From Natronogracilivirga saccharolytica (GTDB lineage: Bacteria > Bacteroidota > Rhodothermia > Balneolales > Natronogracilivirgulaceae), in the NCBI RefSeq assembly GCF_017921895.1, contig NZ_JAFIDN010000004.1, positions 124,001 to 188,000 on the forward strand: DNA of 64,000 nt, written 5' to 3'. Shown here in pieces: positions 1 to 8,668 of this stretch; the first letter of the stretch is position 1, and each line of letters begins with the position of its first letter. Below the pieces are notes generated by a model. The model saw only the letters and a program-made list of their open reading frames with translations, ran no database searches and had not been told where the DNA came from. A program made the translations under genes and the position numbers.

Positions 1-1
1 A

Positions 2-1399
2 AGCGCTCTGCTTAACACATACGATAGTACAGGCGCTGCAATAATGACCAGTGCCACAACGACAGCTGTGGCCTTGTTTGTGCTCATTTTTGCCGATTTC
101 AGAGGATTTTCCGAGTTCGGTTTCATTTCCGGACTCGGTATTGTCCTGGCTTATCTCGCCATGCTCTTTATCATGCCTGCAATTATCACACTATTTGAGC
201 GCTATAAGCTCATTCTTATTAATTCAAATGTGACCGAAACGACCGGTACAAAGAAGCAGCGAACCAAGTTTCCTTTCGCCAGGACAATATTTGTTGCCGG
301 AACTCTTGTGGTTGCCGCAGTTCTTTTCAATACGGACAAACTCTCGTTTGAATACAACTTCAGTGTTCTTGAACCTGAGTTTCCCCGGTACGAAGAGTTC
401 CGCGATATTCGCGGTGACATCAATCAGACGGGACGAAGGAACCCTGCTTACATTCTTGCAGATACTGACGAAGAAGTGAGAAATATCCTTCAAACCATCC
501 GGCAGAAAAAAGAAGACAATCCGGAAACCACTATTCTGGATGTTGAAGCACTTCAGGAGCGCTTCCCGGTCAGTCCGGAGGAGGAACAGCATAAACTTGG
601 CAAGATTGCCGAAATCCGGGAGCTGCTCGAAGACCCGTTTCTCGAAGATCAGGAAGGCGAATATATAGATATCCTCAGGAGAGCTTCCAAAGTTACCGAA
701 CCTCTGGATATCGAAGATGTTCCGGATTTTCTCAAGAACAGATTCCTCACAAGAGATGGTGAAATCGGCAGATTTGTAATGATTTATCCGGCAGTCGGAC
801 TTTCGGACGGAAGAAAATCCATCGCATTCAAAAATGAGATTGGGCGTATAGAAACCCCTGAAGGCAACGTTTATCACGCCGCCAGTACCTCCATTGTGGC
901 AGCAGAGATGCTGGAACTCATGAGAGATGAGAGCCCTTATATGGTTGTGGCAACATTTGTTATGATATTTATACTGGTAAACATCGGTTTCCGCTCATTG
1001 CGATGGTCAATTATTGCGATGCTGCCGCTGCTGATAGGATTGAGCTGGACATTTGCCGCCATGATGATATTCGGACTCACCTTCAATATGTACAACCTTG
1101 TTGTTCTTCCTGCTATTCTGGGAATTGGAAACGACAATGGTGTGCACCTGGCCAACAGATACCGTGAGGAGGGGAAGAAAAAGATGTTTCCCGTTTTGAA
1201 AAGTACCGGTCAGCACATTACCATAGGATCCTTCACGACTATGCTGGGTTTTGCCGGCCTGCTGCTCACACAGCATCCCGGCCTCAACTCTATCGGTGTA
1301 CTTGCCGTAACCGGAATAGGACTGACGCTGTTCTCTGCGCTAACCTATCTCCCGTCGCTGGTGCAGGTTCTGGAAGACAGGAACTGGATCCGCTTCTGA
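2..1399 (+). CDS. RND/MMPL-family transporter, C-terminal part (cut by window start)
   Basis: The reading frame is open from base 2, and the first in-frame ATG at 44 falls inside the conserved transporter motif (SALLNTYDSTGAAIMTSATTT), so the true start lies upstream of the window. The visible part holds the end of the first transmembrane bundle, a large soluble periplasmic domain (about residues 80-300) and a second bundle of about five helices, with a GIGNDNGVHLANR motif typical of the second half of MMPL/RND permeases. It probably exports lipids or hydrophobic compounds across the inner membrane; the substrate cannot be read from sequence. The stop is 10 bp before recO. A second transporter of the same superfamily lies at 59077. 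Confidence 0.88.
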   Translation, partial: SALLNTYDSTGAAIMTSATTTAVALFVLIFADFRGFSEFGFISGLGIVLAYLAMLFIMPAIITLFERYKLILINSNVTETTGTKKQRTKFPFARTIFVAGTLVVAAVLFNTDKLSFEYNFSVLEPEFPRYEEFRDIRGDINQTGRRNPAYILADTDEEVRNILQTIRQKKEDNPETTILDVEALQERFPVSPEEEQHKLGKIAEIRELLEDPFLEDQEGEYIDILRRASKVTEPLDIEDVPDFLKNRFLTRDGEIGRFVMIYPAVGLSDGRKSIAFKNEIGRIETPEGNVYHAASTSIVAAEMLELMRDESPYMVVATFVMIFILVNIGFRSLRWSIIAMLPLLIGLSWTFAAMMIFGLTFNMYNLVVLPAILGIGNDNGVHLANRYREEGKKKMFPVLKSTGQHITIGSFTTMLGFAGLLLTQHPGLNSIGVLAVTGIGLTLFSALTYLPSLVQVLEDRNWIRF

Positions 1400-1409
1400 T
1401 TATTCAGCC

Positions 1410-2159
1410 ATGGTCGTCGACACACCCGTCATTATACTCAAATCGGTAAGTTACAGCGAGAGCAGTCTTATTGTGACGCTGCTGAGTCAGAAGCATGGCA
1501 AGATTGCTGTTATGGCAAGGGGGGCGCGGAGAAACAAAAACAAATTCGGGGGCTTGCTGGAGCCCGGAAGTATCCTTGAGGCATCGTATTATTACAAGCC
1601 CACCAGAGAAGTTCAGAATCTCAGTGACGTTTCCATAGGTACACCTACATGGAATATCCATAAAGACATCGGGAAGATGGCCGTCGGTCTCGGCACAATT
1701 GAATTGTGTGAACAGCTTTGCCATGCCCATGAACCCATGCCGGAGGTATTTACGTTTCTGTGTCAGTTTCTGGCCTGGTTGCACGGGACGAATGAAAATC
1801 CGAAAAACCTGTTTCCCTACATTCAGTTCCGTCTCGCTCAGCTTGTAGGAATCGGCATGGGATGGGATGAAGATTTTCCCGGCAGCGATGAACCACCTGT
1901 ACCTGAAAAATGTTACCTGAATGTAGAAAACGGGTCCGTATCCTGCACTCCGGCAGGCCAAATGCATTTTCTTTTAACAAAATCCCAGGTACACTATCTG
2001 CGTTGTATCAGAAATAACAGGAAAAACCTTTTGCTAACTGAACCCTATCCGGCCACTGATATCAAAAATCTGATACACCACTTTGACGTCTATTTTCAGT
2101 ATCATCTGGAAGGCGTCAGACCACGTCGCTCGGATACCATTTTCGAACAAATTCTCTGA
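1410..2159 (+). CDS. recO: DNA repair protein RecO
   Basis: This 249-residue protein matches RecO from end to end. It starts with the N-terminal OB-fold region (TPVIILKSVSYSESSLIVTLL, then GKIAVMARGARR) and continues into the helical C-terminal domain. RecO anneals SSB-coated single strands and helps load RecA in the RecFOR recombination pathway. The zinc-binding cysteine cluster seen in some RecO proteins is absent. It follows the transporter by 10 bp and ends 4 bp before the HtrA start, so the three genes are probably co-transcribed. Confidence 0.93.
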   Translation: MVVDTPVIILKSVSYSESSLIVTLLSQKHGKIAVMARGARRNKNKFGGLLEPGSILEASYYYKPTREVQNLSDVSIGTPTWNIHKDIGKMAVGLGTIELCEQLCHAHEPMPEVFTFLCQFLAWLHGTNENPKNLFPYIQFRLAQLVGIGMGWDEDFPGSDEPPVPEKCYLNVENGSVSCTPAGQMHFLLTKSQVHYLRCIRNNRKNLLLTEPYPATDIKNLIHHFDVYFQYHLEGVRPRRSDTIFEQIL

Positions 2160-2163
2160 ACCC

Positions 2164-3690
2164 ATGCCCCTGCACCAAAAACTGCTGACGGTTATACTGC
2201 TGCTGCTGACCGGCATGATGCTCGGCATATTGTTTATGATTTACCGGGGCTCATGGATGCCGCCTGAACGCGTGGAAGTCCGGTATACCGATGTAAAGAG
2301 AAGTACCGAACCCATTGATCCGGCTAAGGGCGAAGAACGCTACTCCCCATCGTTTTTATTCAATGACGTAGCCGAAGAGATCATCCCGGCCGTCGTCTAC
2401 ATAGAAAGTGAGATTTCCGTGGATCGTGATATGCCCGATGATGAATTCCATGAGTTCGAAGACCGGTTCTGGGAACGGTTTCTTCCCCGTCAAAGAGCAC
2501 AAAGCATCGGTTCCGGTGTTCTGATATCCGGTGACGGGTACATACTCACCAATCATCACGTTATTCAGGGTGCCGAGGGGCGCGTCAGGGTGATGACCCA
2601 CGATAAAAAAGAGCATGATGCGAAGATCATCGGCAGTGACCCATCGACAGATCTCGCGGTAATAAAAATCAATTCGGACCAGACCAGCGCCATTGTCATC
2701 GGCAACTCGGATCATGTCCGCATCGGGGACTGGGTTATGGCCATAGGAAATCCGTTCAGACTCAGGTCGACCGTCACCGCCGGCATCGTCAGTGCGACGG
2801 GAAGAGATGTCGATATCATCAGTGATCGTATGCGTATCGAGAGCTTTATCCAGACCGATGCAGCAATTAACCGCGGCAACAGCGGCGGCGCGCTGGTCAA
2901 CACCAGGGGCGAACTGGTTGGAATCAATACGGCAATTGCCTCGGAAAGCGGATCGTATCAGGGATACGGTTTTGCTGTCCCGGTAAATCTCGCGATGAAA
3001 ATCGGACAGGATATCATTGAACACGGCGAGGTTCAAAGGGCATATCTGGGGGTGGAAATCGTTTCGCTGGATCATGACCGCGCCAAAAGAGCCGGACTTG
3101 ACAAGGTCGAAGGTGTTGAGATCCGCAACCTGGCACCGGAGGGAAGCGCCGACCGTGGCGGGTTGAAAAGGGGGGATGTAGTGCTTGCCGTGAACGGCCA
3201 CACTGTCGGTGAAGCAAACCGGCTGCAGGAACGAATCGCCATGCTCCGGCCGGGAGATGAAGTCAGCCTGAAAGTCTGGCGCGACGGATCTGAAAAAGAG
3301 ATTGCTTTTCCTCTGCTTGGAAAAGAGGATGAAGCTGTCAGAAAATGGGCCAGTGCCGATCCCGAACCCAGACGTGATGAGCAATTCCGGTTTGATCCGG
3401 ATGAAGAGTCCGGGGTGCGGCAGTCCACTTTTGAATCCGGTTTCACGGTAGCTGAGCTGCCGGTTTCAGAAAATCTGTCTGAATACGGACTGGTTGTAAT
3501 TCGTGTAGAGCCCGGTAGCAGCGCATATGAGTCCGGTATTCAGCAGGAGGATGTCATCCAAAAAATCAACAATAAAAAACCGGCCGGTCTCGATGAATTG
3601 TCTGAGGTAATGAATGATCTCCGAAGTGCGGAAAAAACCATTTCACTTGAATTGTACCGTGACGGGGAAACTATTGAAATTGAACTCTAG
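2164..3690 (+). CDS. HtrA/DegP-type periplasmic serine protease with two PDZ domains
   Basis: A 508-residue trypsin-like protease of the HtrA family. A start at 2164 gives an N-terminal signal anchor (LLTVILLLLTGMMLGILFMIY). An ATG at 2083 would extend the frame 81 bp into recO and is less likely. The catalytic triad is visible as His132 (TNHHVI), Asp163 (STDLAVI) and Ser240 (RGNSGGAL). Two PDZ domains follow, at about residues 285-380 and 430-500. The family degrades or refolds misfolded envelope proteins and often controls envelope stress responses. The acidic insert after the signal anchor is typical of the family. A small lipoprotein gene follows 47 bp downstream. Confidence 0.93.
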   Translation: MPLHQKLLTVILLLLTGMMLGILFMIYRGSWMPPERVEVRYTDVKRSTEPIDPAKGEERYSPSFLFNDVAEEIIPAVVYIESEISVDRDMPDDEFHEFEDRFWERFLPRQRAQSIGSGVLISGDGYILTNHHVIQGAEGRVRVMTHDKKEHDAKIIGSDPSTDLAVIKINSDQTSAIVIGNSDHVRIGDWVMAIGNPFRLRSTVTAGIVSATGRDVDIISDRMRIESFIQTDAAINRGNSGGALVNTRGELVGINTAIASESGSYQGYGFAVPVNLAMKIGQDIIEHGEVQRAYLGVEIVSLDHDRAKRAGLDKVEGVEIRNLAPEGSADRGGLKRGDVVLAVNGHTVGEANRLQERIAMLRPGDEVSLKVWRDGSEKEIAFPLLGKEDEAVRKWASADPEPRRDEQFRFDPDEESGVRQSTFESGFTVAELPVSENLSEYGLVVIRVEPGSSAYESGIQQEDVIQKINNKKPAGLDELSEVMNDLRSAEKTISLELYRDGETIEIEL

Positions 3691-3737
3691 AAAGCGAATT
3701 GTTGCATATTAACTAACTTACTGAACTCATACTGTTT

Positions 3738-4289
3738 ATGAACTCCCGTCTTAGTATCTTTTTATTGCTTGTCCTGACCCCGTCCCTGGTACTGCTGAAT
3801 TCCTGTGAACAAATAGAGGCACTGACTTCTGATGATGAGGTTGAAGAGCCGGCTGAGGAGCCGGAGGAACCGGAAGAAGAAGTGGCAGAGGAACCGGATC
3901 CCGACTTGCCTGAATGGTACGATCCCGTAAACCCGGTTTATGTTGATGGAGATACGGTATATGTGATGACATCAGCCGTGGCAGCTGACTCTTCCGGTGC
4001 CAGATCAGCAGCAATGCGGTCCATGGAGGAACAAACCAAAGCCGCATGGTCTCTGTTGCTGGATGAACGGTTCTCCCGCGATGACCATGGTGAAACAGCT
4101 TCTGCATCTGACCAGGGCGGAGACCGGTACATATCAGCTTTGCTGTTTGACCATGATTCGGAAATCGGGGATCTTTCTCCCTCTGAAACCATTTGGTATT
4201 ATGCTGAAGGGGAGACAGTCCGGTGCTATATACGGCATAAATACATGAAAGATGACATGTCCGGGGTGCTTGAAGACATCCCGGAATGA
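3738..4289 (+). CDS. small lipoprotein with acidic Glu/Pro linker, unknown function
   Basis: 183 residues. The N-terminus is a lipoprotein signal peptide (LLLVLTPSLVLLNSC, lipid-modified Cys at about residue 23). A Glu/Pro-rich linker (about residues 32-58) follows, and then a globular domain of about 120 residues that I do not recognise. The linker probably holds the domain away from the membrane. The gene is 47 bp downstream of htrA and may share its transcript, which would fit an envelope role, but this is inference. Confidence 0.7.
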   Translation: MNSRLSIFLLLVLTPSLVLLNSCEQIEALTSDDEVEEPAEEPEEPEEEVAEEPDPDLPEWYDPVNPVYVDGDTVYVMTSAVAADSSGARSAAMRSMEEQTKAAWSLLLDERFSRDDHGETASASDQGGDRYISALLFDHDSEIGDLSPSETIWYYAEGETVRCYIRHKYMKDDMSGVLEDIPE

Positions 4290-4353
4290 GTCATCCGGAA
4301 TTCAATGACCGTGTTGAATCATGAACCTGTAACCCGGAGGTACCAGGTCATGC

Positions 4354-5604
4354 TCATTTCATATATTCAATGATCTTGCTTCCAAACTCCGAGCACTTCA
4401 GCAATTTGGCACCATCCATCTGCCGTTCGAAGTCATAAGTCACTTCCTTGTTGCTGATGGCCGTTTCCATGCCGTTCTCTATCAATCTTGCCGCTTCCGG
4501 CCAGCCCAGATGATCAAGCATCATAACGGCCGATAATATCAGCGAACCGGGATTGACCTTGTCCTGTCCTGCATATTTGGGAGCCGTTCCGTGTGTCGCC
4601 TCGAAAAGTGCGAATCCGCTTTGGTAATTGATATTGGCGCCCGGTGCAATACCGATTCCGCCAACACAGGCTGCAAGTGCATCCGAAATGTAATCGCCGT
4701 TCAGATTGAGCGTGGCAATGACATCATACTCGGCCGGACGCGTCAGGATCTGCTGGAGAAAAGCGTCGGCAATCACATCCTTGATGACAACTCCGCTGGG
4801 CAGTTCACACCACGGTCCGCCATCTATCTCTTTGGCACCATACTCCTCCTTCGCAAGTTCGTAACCCCAGTTTTTGAAGCTGCCTTCGGTATATTTCATA
4901 ATATTGCCTTTGTGCACAAGCGTAACACTTTTGCGGCCGTGCTCAAGGGCATACTCGATTGCCGATCTCACCAGTCGTTTGGTACCTTCTTCAGAAACCG
5001 GCTTGATACCTATGGAAGCCGTATCCGGAAAACGGATATTGGTCGCTTTCATCTCTTCAATCAGAAACTTTTTAACCTTTTCCACTTCCGGCGTTCCGTT
5101 CTGATACTCTATGCCCGCATAAATATCCTCGGTATTCTCCCTGAATATGACCATGTCGGTCAGCTCAGGCTGCCGCACCGGACTCGGAGTGCCTTTATAG
5201 TACCTTACGGGCCGGACACATGCATACAAATCCAGAAGCTGGCGGAGAGCCACATTAAGACTCCGGATACCGCCGCCGACAGGAGTGGTCAACGGTCCTT
5301 TGATCGCAACCCGGTACGCTTTGATGGCTTCCAGTGTATCATCCGGCAGCCAGGTGTTATCACCGTAATGCGCAACCGATTTTTCACCTGCGTAGATCTC
5401 CATCCAGGAAATTTTCTTTTTACCGCCATAAGCTTTCTCGACGGCGGCATCTACAACCTTTTTCATTACCGGTGAGATATCCGTGCCGATTCCGTCACCT
5501 TCAATGAAGGGGATAACGGGATGATCGGGGACGTCCAGTGTACCATCAGCTTTAACACCAATAGCATTGCCGGTTTCAGGCACAGTAATTTTTTCAAATT
5601 TCAT
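4354..5604 (-). CDS. icd: isocitrate dehydrogenase, NADP-dependent
   Basis: 416 residues, the length and sequence of the E. coli-type Icd. It oxidatively decarboxylates isocitrate to 2-oxoglutarate in the TCA cycle and makes NADPH. The substrate-binding segment ([20 protein letters not shown]) and the metal/substrate motif ([16 protein letters not shown]) are intact. The cofactor segment [17 protein letters not shown] carries the Lys-Tyr pair that selects NADP over NAD. It is transcribed alone on the minus strand, divergent from the small membrane protein and mutL. Confidence 0.96.
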   Translation of the reverse strand: MKFEKITVPETGNAIGVKADGTLDVPDHPVIPFIEGDGIGTDISPVMKKVVDAAVEKAYGGKKKISWMEIYAGEKSVAHYGDNTWLPDDTLEAIKAYRVAIKGPLTTPVGGGIRSLNVALRQLLDLYACVRPVRYYKGTPSPVRQPELTDMVIFRENTEDIYAGIEYQNGTPEVEKVKKFLIEEMKATNIRFPDTASIGIKPVSEEGTKRLVRSAIEYALEHGRKSVTLVHKGNIMKYTEGSFKNWGYELAKEEYGAKEIDGGPWCELPSGVVIKDVIADAFLQQILTRPAEYDVIATLNLNGDYISDALAACVGGIGIAPGANINYQSGFALFEATHGTAPKYAGQDKVNPGSLILSAVMMLDHLGWPEAARLIENGMETAISNKEVTYDFERQMDGAKLLKCSEFGSKIIEYMK

Positions 5605-5650
5605 AGCGGTAGTAATCTGTAAGATTTTTGTTGGCTGTTTAAATGATGGT

Positions 5651-5681
5651 GAAATATAAAAAACTATGAATTAAGAGCTAA
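5651..5681 (-). promoter_or_regulatory. candidate icd promoter (TTAG-N19-TATATTTC)
   Basis: On the minus strand, TTAG is followed after exactly 19 bases by TATATTTC. This is close to the Bacteroidota housekeeping consensus TTTG-N19-TAnnTTTG (7 of 8 bases in the -7 box counting the free positions, 3 of 4 in the -33 box). It would start transcription about 40 bases before the icd ATG. No transcription data support it. Confidence 0.4.
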
Positions 5682-5804
5682 CCACTGATTTTAAGCTTCT
5701 GTTGCCGACTCACAGAGATTTTGATTGCCCGTTCGAAAAAAAATGGAAATGGCAAGGTGTTCCTCTTAGAGTCCGGATTTAGTATATTACCTTCTATGTG
5801 ACAC

Positions 5805-5829
5805 ACTACGAACCCGTTTAATTCGTAGT
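5805..5829 (+). repeat. inverted repeat upstream of the small membrane protein
   Basis: Perfect 8-base arms ACTACGAA and TTCGTAGT flank a 9-base loop, 43 bp before the ATG at 5873. No T run follows, so it is not a standard terminator. It could be an operator or an mRNA leader hairpin. The function is unknown. Confidence 0.5.
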
Positions 5830-5872
5830 TGGTTATATCACAAACAAATGCAAGGATATGTTATCTCCGTTG

Positions 5873-6043
5873 ATGGGCAGACGGCCCCGGCACAAGCGAT
5901 TTAATTACAATTACCGGTATTATAAACCGGATCCGATGCGGCCGGAGCGTATTAAGTTCCGTCGTTTGACACGCAGGGGCAGCAGCGGCTCCATACTCCT
6001 TTATGCACTGCTGCTGTTTTTCATCCTTTGGATAATCACCTGA
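5873..6043 (+). CDS. small basic membrane protein encoded upstream of mutL
   Basis: 56 residues from the ATG at 5873; an in-frame ATG at 5858 would add five. The N-terminal two thirds are rich in Arg, Lys and Tyr (RHKRFNYNYRYYKPD), and one hydrophobic helix ends the protein (ILLYALLLFFILWIIT). A basic cytoplasmic part with a C-terminal anchor resembles the small uncharacterised proteins found beside mutL in many Bacteroidota, which databases sometimes mislabel as riboflavin synthase subunit beta. That resemblance is from memory and was not tested by alignment. No enzyme motif is visible. It precedes mutL by 77 bp. Confidence 0.65.
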   Translation: MGRRPRHKRFNYNYRYYKPDPMRPERIKFRRLTRRGSSGSILLYALLLFFILWIIT

Positions 6044-6120
6044 AAAACGTAATTCCGCTCCGCAAAAGACTTTTTCATCACTACCACCAAATATTCTGAT
6101 TCAATTTAGCTGTATCAATT

Positions 6121-7998
6121 TTGGCAACATCCGGCTCTTCCGAAACACTCATTCACATTCTGCCACCAGAAGTCTCCAATAAAATTGCTGCCGGAGAAGT
6201 GGTGCAGCGGCCGGCTTCTGTAGTAAAAGAGCTGCTTGATAATGCCATAGATTCCGGAAGTGACCATATTGCCGTGGTTTTGCAAAATTCGGGCCGGACA
6301 ATGATCCAGGTTTGTGATAATGGATGCGGCATGTCTGTTGAGGATATCAAGCTTTGTTTTCTGCGGCATGCCACATCAAAAATTACCAGCGTTGAGGAGC
6401 TCCAGGGAATTCGGACTCTTGGGTTCAGAGGTGAGGCCATGGCCTCGATAGCATCTGTTGCCCAGGTCACCGTTACATCCAAAAGGGTAGAAGATGAGAC
6501 CGGTACAGAATATGAAATCAGGGGCGGCGAGGAAATCAGGCTGGAACCTGCAGCGGCCGACAACGGTACCACCGTTACGGTAAGAAACCTTTTTTACAAT
6601 GTGCCTGCCCGCAGGGCTTTCCTCAAAACAGATGCCACTGAGTTCCGCCACATATTGCTTGCTTTTCACCAGGCAGCCATAGCTCATCCGGAAATCCGAT
6701 TTGATCTGGATGCCGGTGGAGAAATTATTTACAGACTGCACCCCAAGGATCTGGAGACACGTATTTCAGAACTTTTCGGAGCATCATACAAGGCGAGCCT
6801 GATACCGGTACAGGAATCAACCAGTCTTGTGCGCATCTCCGGCCTGTTGTCTGACCCCAAACTCGCGAAAAAGACGAGAGGTGAGCAGTTTCTTTTTATC
6901 AACAGACGCCCGTTTTATCACCGGCACCTGAACTACATCATACAGGAAATCTACAGAGACTGGATACAGCCCGGACAGTATCCTTTTTATGCACTCTTCC
7001 TTGAAGTCGATCCGGAAATGGTGGATGTCAATGTTCATCCGACCAAACAGGAAATCAAATTCGAAGATGAGAGAACCATTTCGACGTTTACCAGGTCCGT
7101 GGTAAAAAAATCGCTGCATGCCCATATGCAAGTGCCGGCCTGGAATCCCGAAACTGATGAATCAGAACGGTTTGCAGATGCATTCCGGTATGGATTCGGG
7201 CAGAAACCATCTGAGGAGGGGGGATCAGGCACAACCCGTCCTTCCGAATCATTCCGGAAGGAATACCATGGCTTTAGCAAAGTATTTCCTGGTCATAATA
7301 TCGGGGCAAGGCTTTACGGCCCCGGATCCGGTCCTGCGGCTGATTCCAGTGAAGAAATAACGCCTCCATTCCCCGGACAGGGGTATTCCGGTTCGGATAC
7401 TCACGAAAATAAGGGGCATGCATCAAAAAAGGTGGGCGACAGTGGCTTCACGCAGATTCATCATCAGTATATCCTTTCACAGACGAGAAACGGATTGTTT
7501 TTCATGGATCAGCATGCTGCCCACAAGCGAATTATCTATGAAAAGGTACTCAGTGAGGCGGACAGCGGACTACCCAGTACCCAGCAACTGCTTTTTCCAA
7601 AGAATATCAACTTTTCTGCCACTGATTTCAGCCTGCTGAAAGAACTGCAGCCCGTAATAACACGCATGGGTTTTAATATTCAGCTTTTAAGCGGCAATTC
7701 GGCCATGATACTCGGGGTTCCTTCTGATATCCGCCTGGACAACGAGCAGCATGTCCTTGAGTCCATAATGGAACAGTACAAGAGTATGACCGCTTCGCTG
7801 AAACTGGATGAAAAAGAGCGCGTTGCACTGGCCCTGGCGAACAAGGCTGCCATTCCGAGAGGAAAAAAACTTTCCGCAGAAGAGATGGAGGCTCTGGTTG
7901 ACCAGCTTTTTGCCTGTGATGAGCCTTTCAAAGATCCGCTGGGCAAGCCCACCATCCGGTCCATGTCTTTGGATGAACTTAATGCCATGTTCCGGTAA
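6121..7998 (+). CDS. mutL: DNA mismatch repair protein MutL
   Basis: 625 residues from a TTG start at 6121. The GHKL ATPase motifs are intact: KELLDNAIDSGS, DNGCGM, and TLGFRGEAMASIASV. The N-terminal half is followed by a variable linker (about residues 345-440) and a C-terminal dimerisation domain. MutL links MutS mismatch recognition to strand removal. The C-terminal endonuclease motif DQHA(X)2E(X)4E is present as DQHAAHKRIIYE, with Lys469 replacing the first metal-binding Glu. The later metal-binding positions are also non-canonical (ALANKAAI; DPLGKP), so nicking activity may be absent. No ATG lies near the conserved N-terminus, which supports the TTG start. Confidence 0.93.
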   Translation: MATSGSSETLIHILPPEVSNKIAAGEVVQRPASVVKELLDNAIDSGSDHIAVVLQNSGRTMIQVCDNGCGMSVEDIKLCFLRHATSKITSVEELQGIRTLGFRGEAMASIASVAQVTVTSKRVEDETGTEYEIRGGEEIRLEPAAADNGTTVTVRNLFYNVPARRAFLKTDATEFRHILLAFHQAAIAHPEIRFDLDAGGEIIYRLHPKDLETRISELFGASYKASLIPVQESTSLVRISGLLSDPKLAKKTRGEQFLFINRRPFYHRHLNYIIQEIYRDWIQPGQYPFYALFLEVDPEMVDVNVHPTKQEIKFEDERTISTFTRSVVKKSLHAHMQVPAWNPETDESERFADAFRYGFGQKPSEEGGSGTTRPSESFRKEYHGFSKVFPGHNIGARLYGPGSGPAADSSEEITPPFPGQGYSGSDTHENKGHASKKVGDSGFTQIHHQYILSQTRNGLFFMDQHAAHKRIIYEKVLSEADSGLPSTQQLLFPKNINFSATDFSLLKELQPVITRMGFNIQLLSGNSAMILGVPSDIRLDNEQHVLESIMEQYKSMTASLKLDEKERVALALANKAAIPRGKKLSAEEMEALVDQLFACDEPFKDPLGKPTIRSMSLDELNAMFR

Positions 7999-8038
7999 TT
8001 TCATCTGAAACCGGATTAAATTTTTTTCATCATGTTTC

Positions 8039-8046
8039 TATATTTG
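8039..8046 (+). promoter_or_regulatory. candidate -7 promoter box TATATTTG
   Basis: This is an exact match to the Bacteroidota -7 consensus TAnnTTTG, in the gap after mutL. The bases 19 positions upstream (TTAA) match the -33 box poorly. If used, it would give a leader of about 240 bases before the response regulator at 8294. Confidence 0.35.
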
Positions 8047-8102
8047 GAAAAATCAATTACATTGAAAGTGACGTGAGATAACTGGCAATCAACGTCACAA
8101 AA

Positions 8103-8232
8103 ATGATGCTCCGAGTCTCTGTTTTTTCTTGTCTTATGACAAGAGGGTTCGGCAGGATCGAACGAATTAGTGCTATTTAAATCAAAATTACTACCGGGCT
8201 GATACAGTTTGGCAAACGAACAGTAGCATCAT
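8103..8232 (+). other. possible structured RNA leader or small RNA (non-coding gap 7999-8293)
   Basis: The 295-bp gap between mutL and the response regulator has no credible ORF. It contains nested inverted repeats: closing arms ATGATGCT (8103-8110) and AGCATCAT (8225-8232), inner CTGTT/AACAG (8119-8123, 8219-8223), a tight hairpin TCTTGTC-TTAT-GACAAGA (8127-8144), GTTCG/CGAAC (8147-8163) and GTTT/AAAC (8207-8217). Just outside is GTGACGT/ACGTCAC (8068-8098). Together they can fold as a multi-branched RNA. An 8-base pair over 130 bases can occur by chance in a gap this size, so the call is tentative. I do not recognise a known riboswitch, 6S RNA, tmRNA, SRP or RNase P motif. Confidence 0.3.
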
Positions 8233-8293
8233 GCCATTGTAACTGCTGTACTCGCCAATACATGTGACGATATAAATCCAAAATTATAAACAC

Positions 8294-8668
8294 ATGAAAC
8301 GAGCTATCATCATCGAAGACGATTTCATTATCAGTTTATTTCTGCGTAATCAGCTGAAAAGGCTTGATATTGAAGTCGTCGACATACTGGACTCAGGAGA
8401 AGACTTGACCCGAAGCGCTTTGGAACACAAACCGGATTTGCTTCTGGTGGATGTAGAACTCAACGGCAAGCTGAACGGTATTGAAGCCGTTCGCAATTTG
8501 CCTTCGAACTGCAAACCGGGACTAATCTTTATCACCGGTTCACCGAATGGCAAGAACAGAGAACAGATCAGAAAACTGAAACCACTGGCTTTGCTGGGTA
8601 AACCGGTGGGGGCAAAAGACCTTAGCAGTATAATTAACACCATTTACGAAAAGGAAATATTCTCCTGA
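8294..8668 (+). CDS. receiver-only response regulator (CheY-like)
   Basis: 124 residues forming a single receiver domain with no output domain. The acidic pair is in IIEDD (residues 8-10), the phosphoacceptor is Asp53 (LLVDVEL), and the switch residues are Thr81 (FITGSP) and Lys103 (LLGKPV). Single-domain receivers pass phosphoryl groups in phosphorelays or act by protein contact. No histidine kinase is nearby, so its partner is unknown. The stop directly abuts the stop of the convergent protease gene at 8669, leaving no room for a terminator. Confidence 0.9.
   Translation: MKRAIIIEDDFIISLFLRNQLKRLDIEVVDILDSGEDLTRSALEHKPDLLLVDVELNGKLNGIEAVRNLPSNCKPGLIFITGSPNGKNREQIRKLKPLALLGKPVGAKDLSSIINTIYEKEIFS

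Noticed and set aside
2356-3384. 342-codon ORF antisense to htrA
   Set aside because: It is a shadow of the HtrA frame: no recognisable domain, odd composition, and the sense gene has all catalytic motifs.
4591-5475. 294-codon ORF antisense to icd
   Set aside because: The icd gene on the other strand is a full-length match to a core enzyme; the antisense frame has no motif or start context.
8147-8163. GTTCG...CGAAC as a tRNA T-arm
   Set aside because: No acceptor, D or anticodon stems can be built around it, and no CCA end is present.
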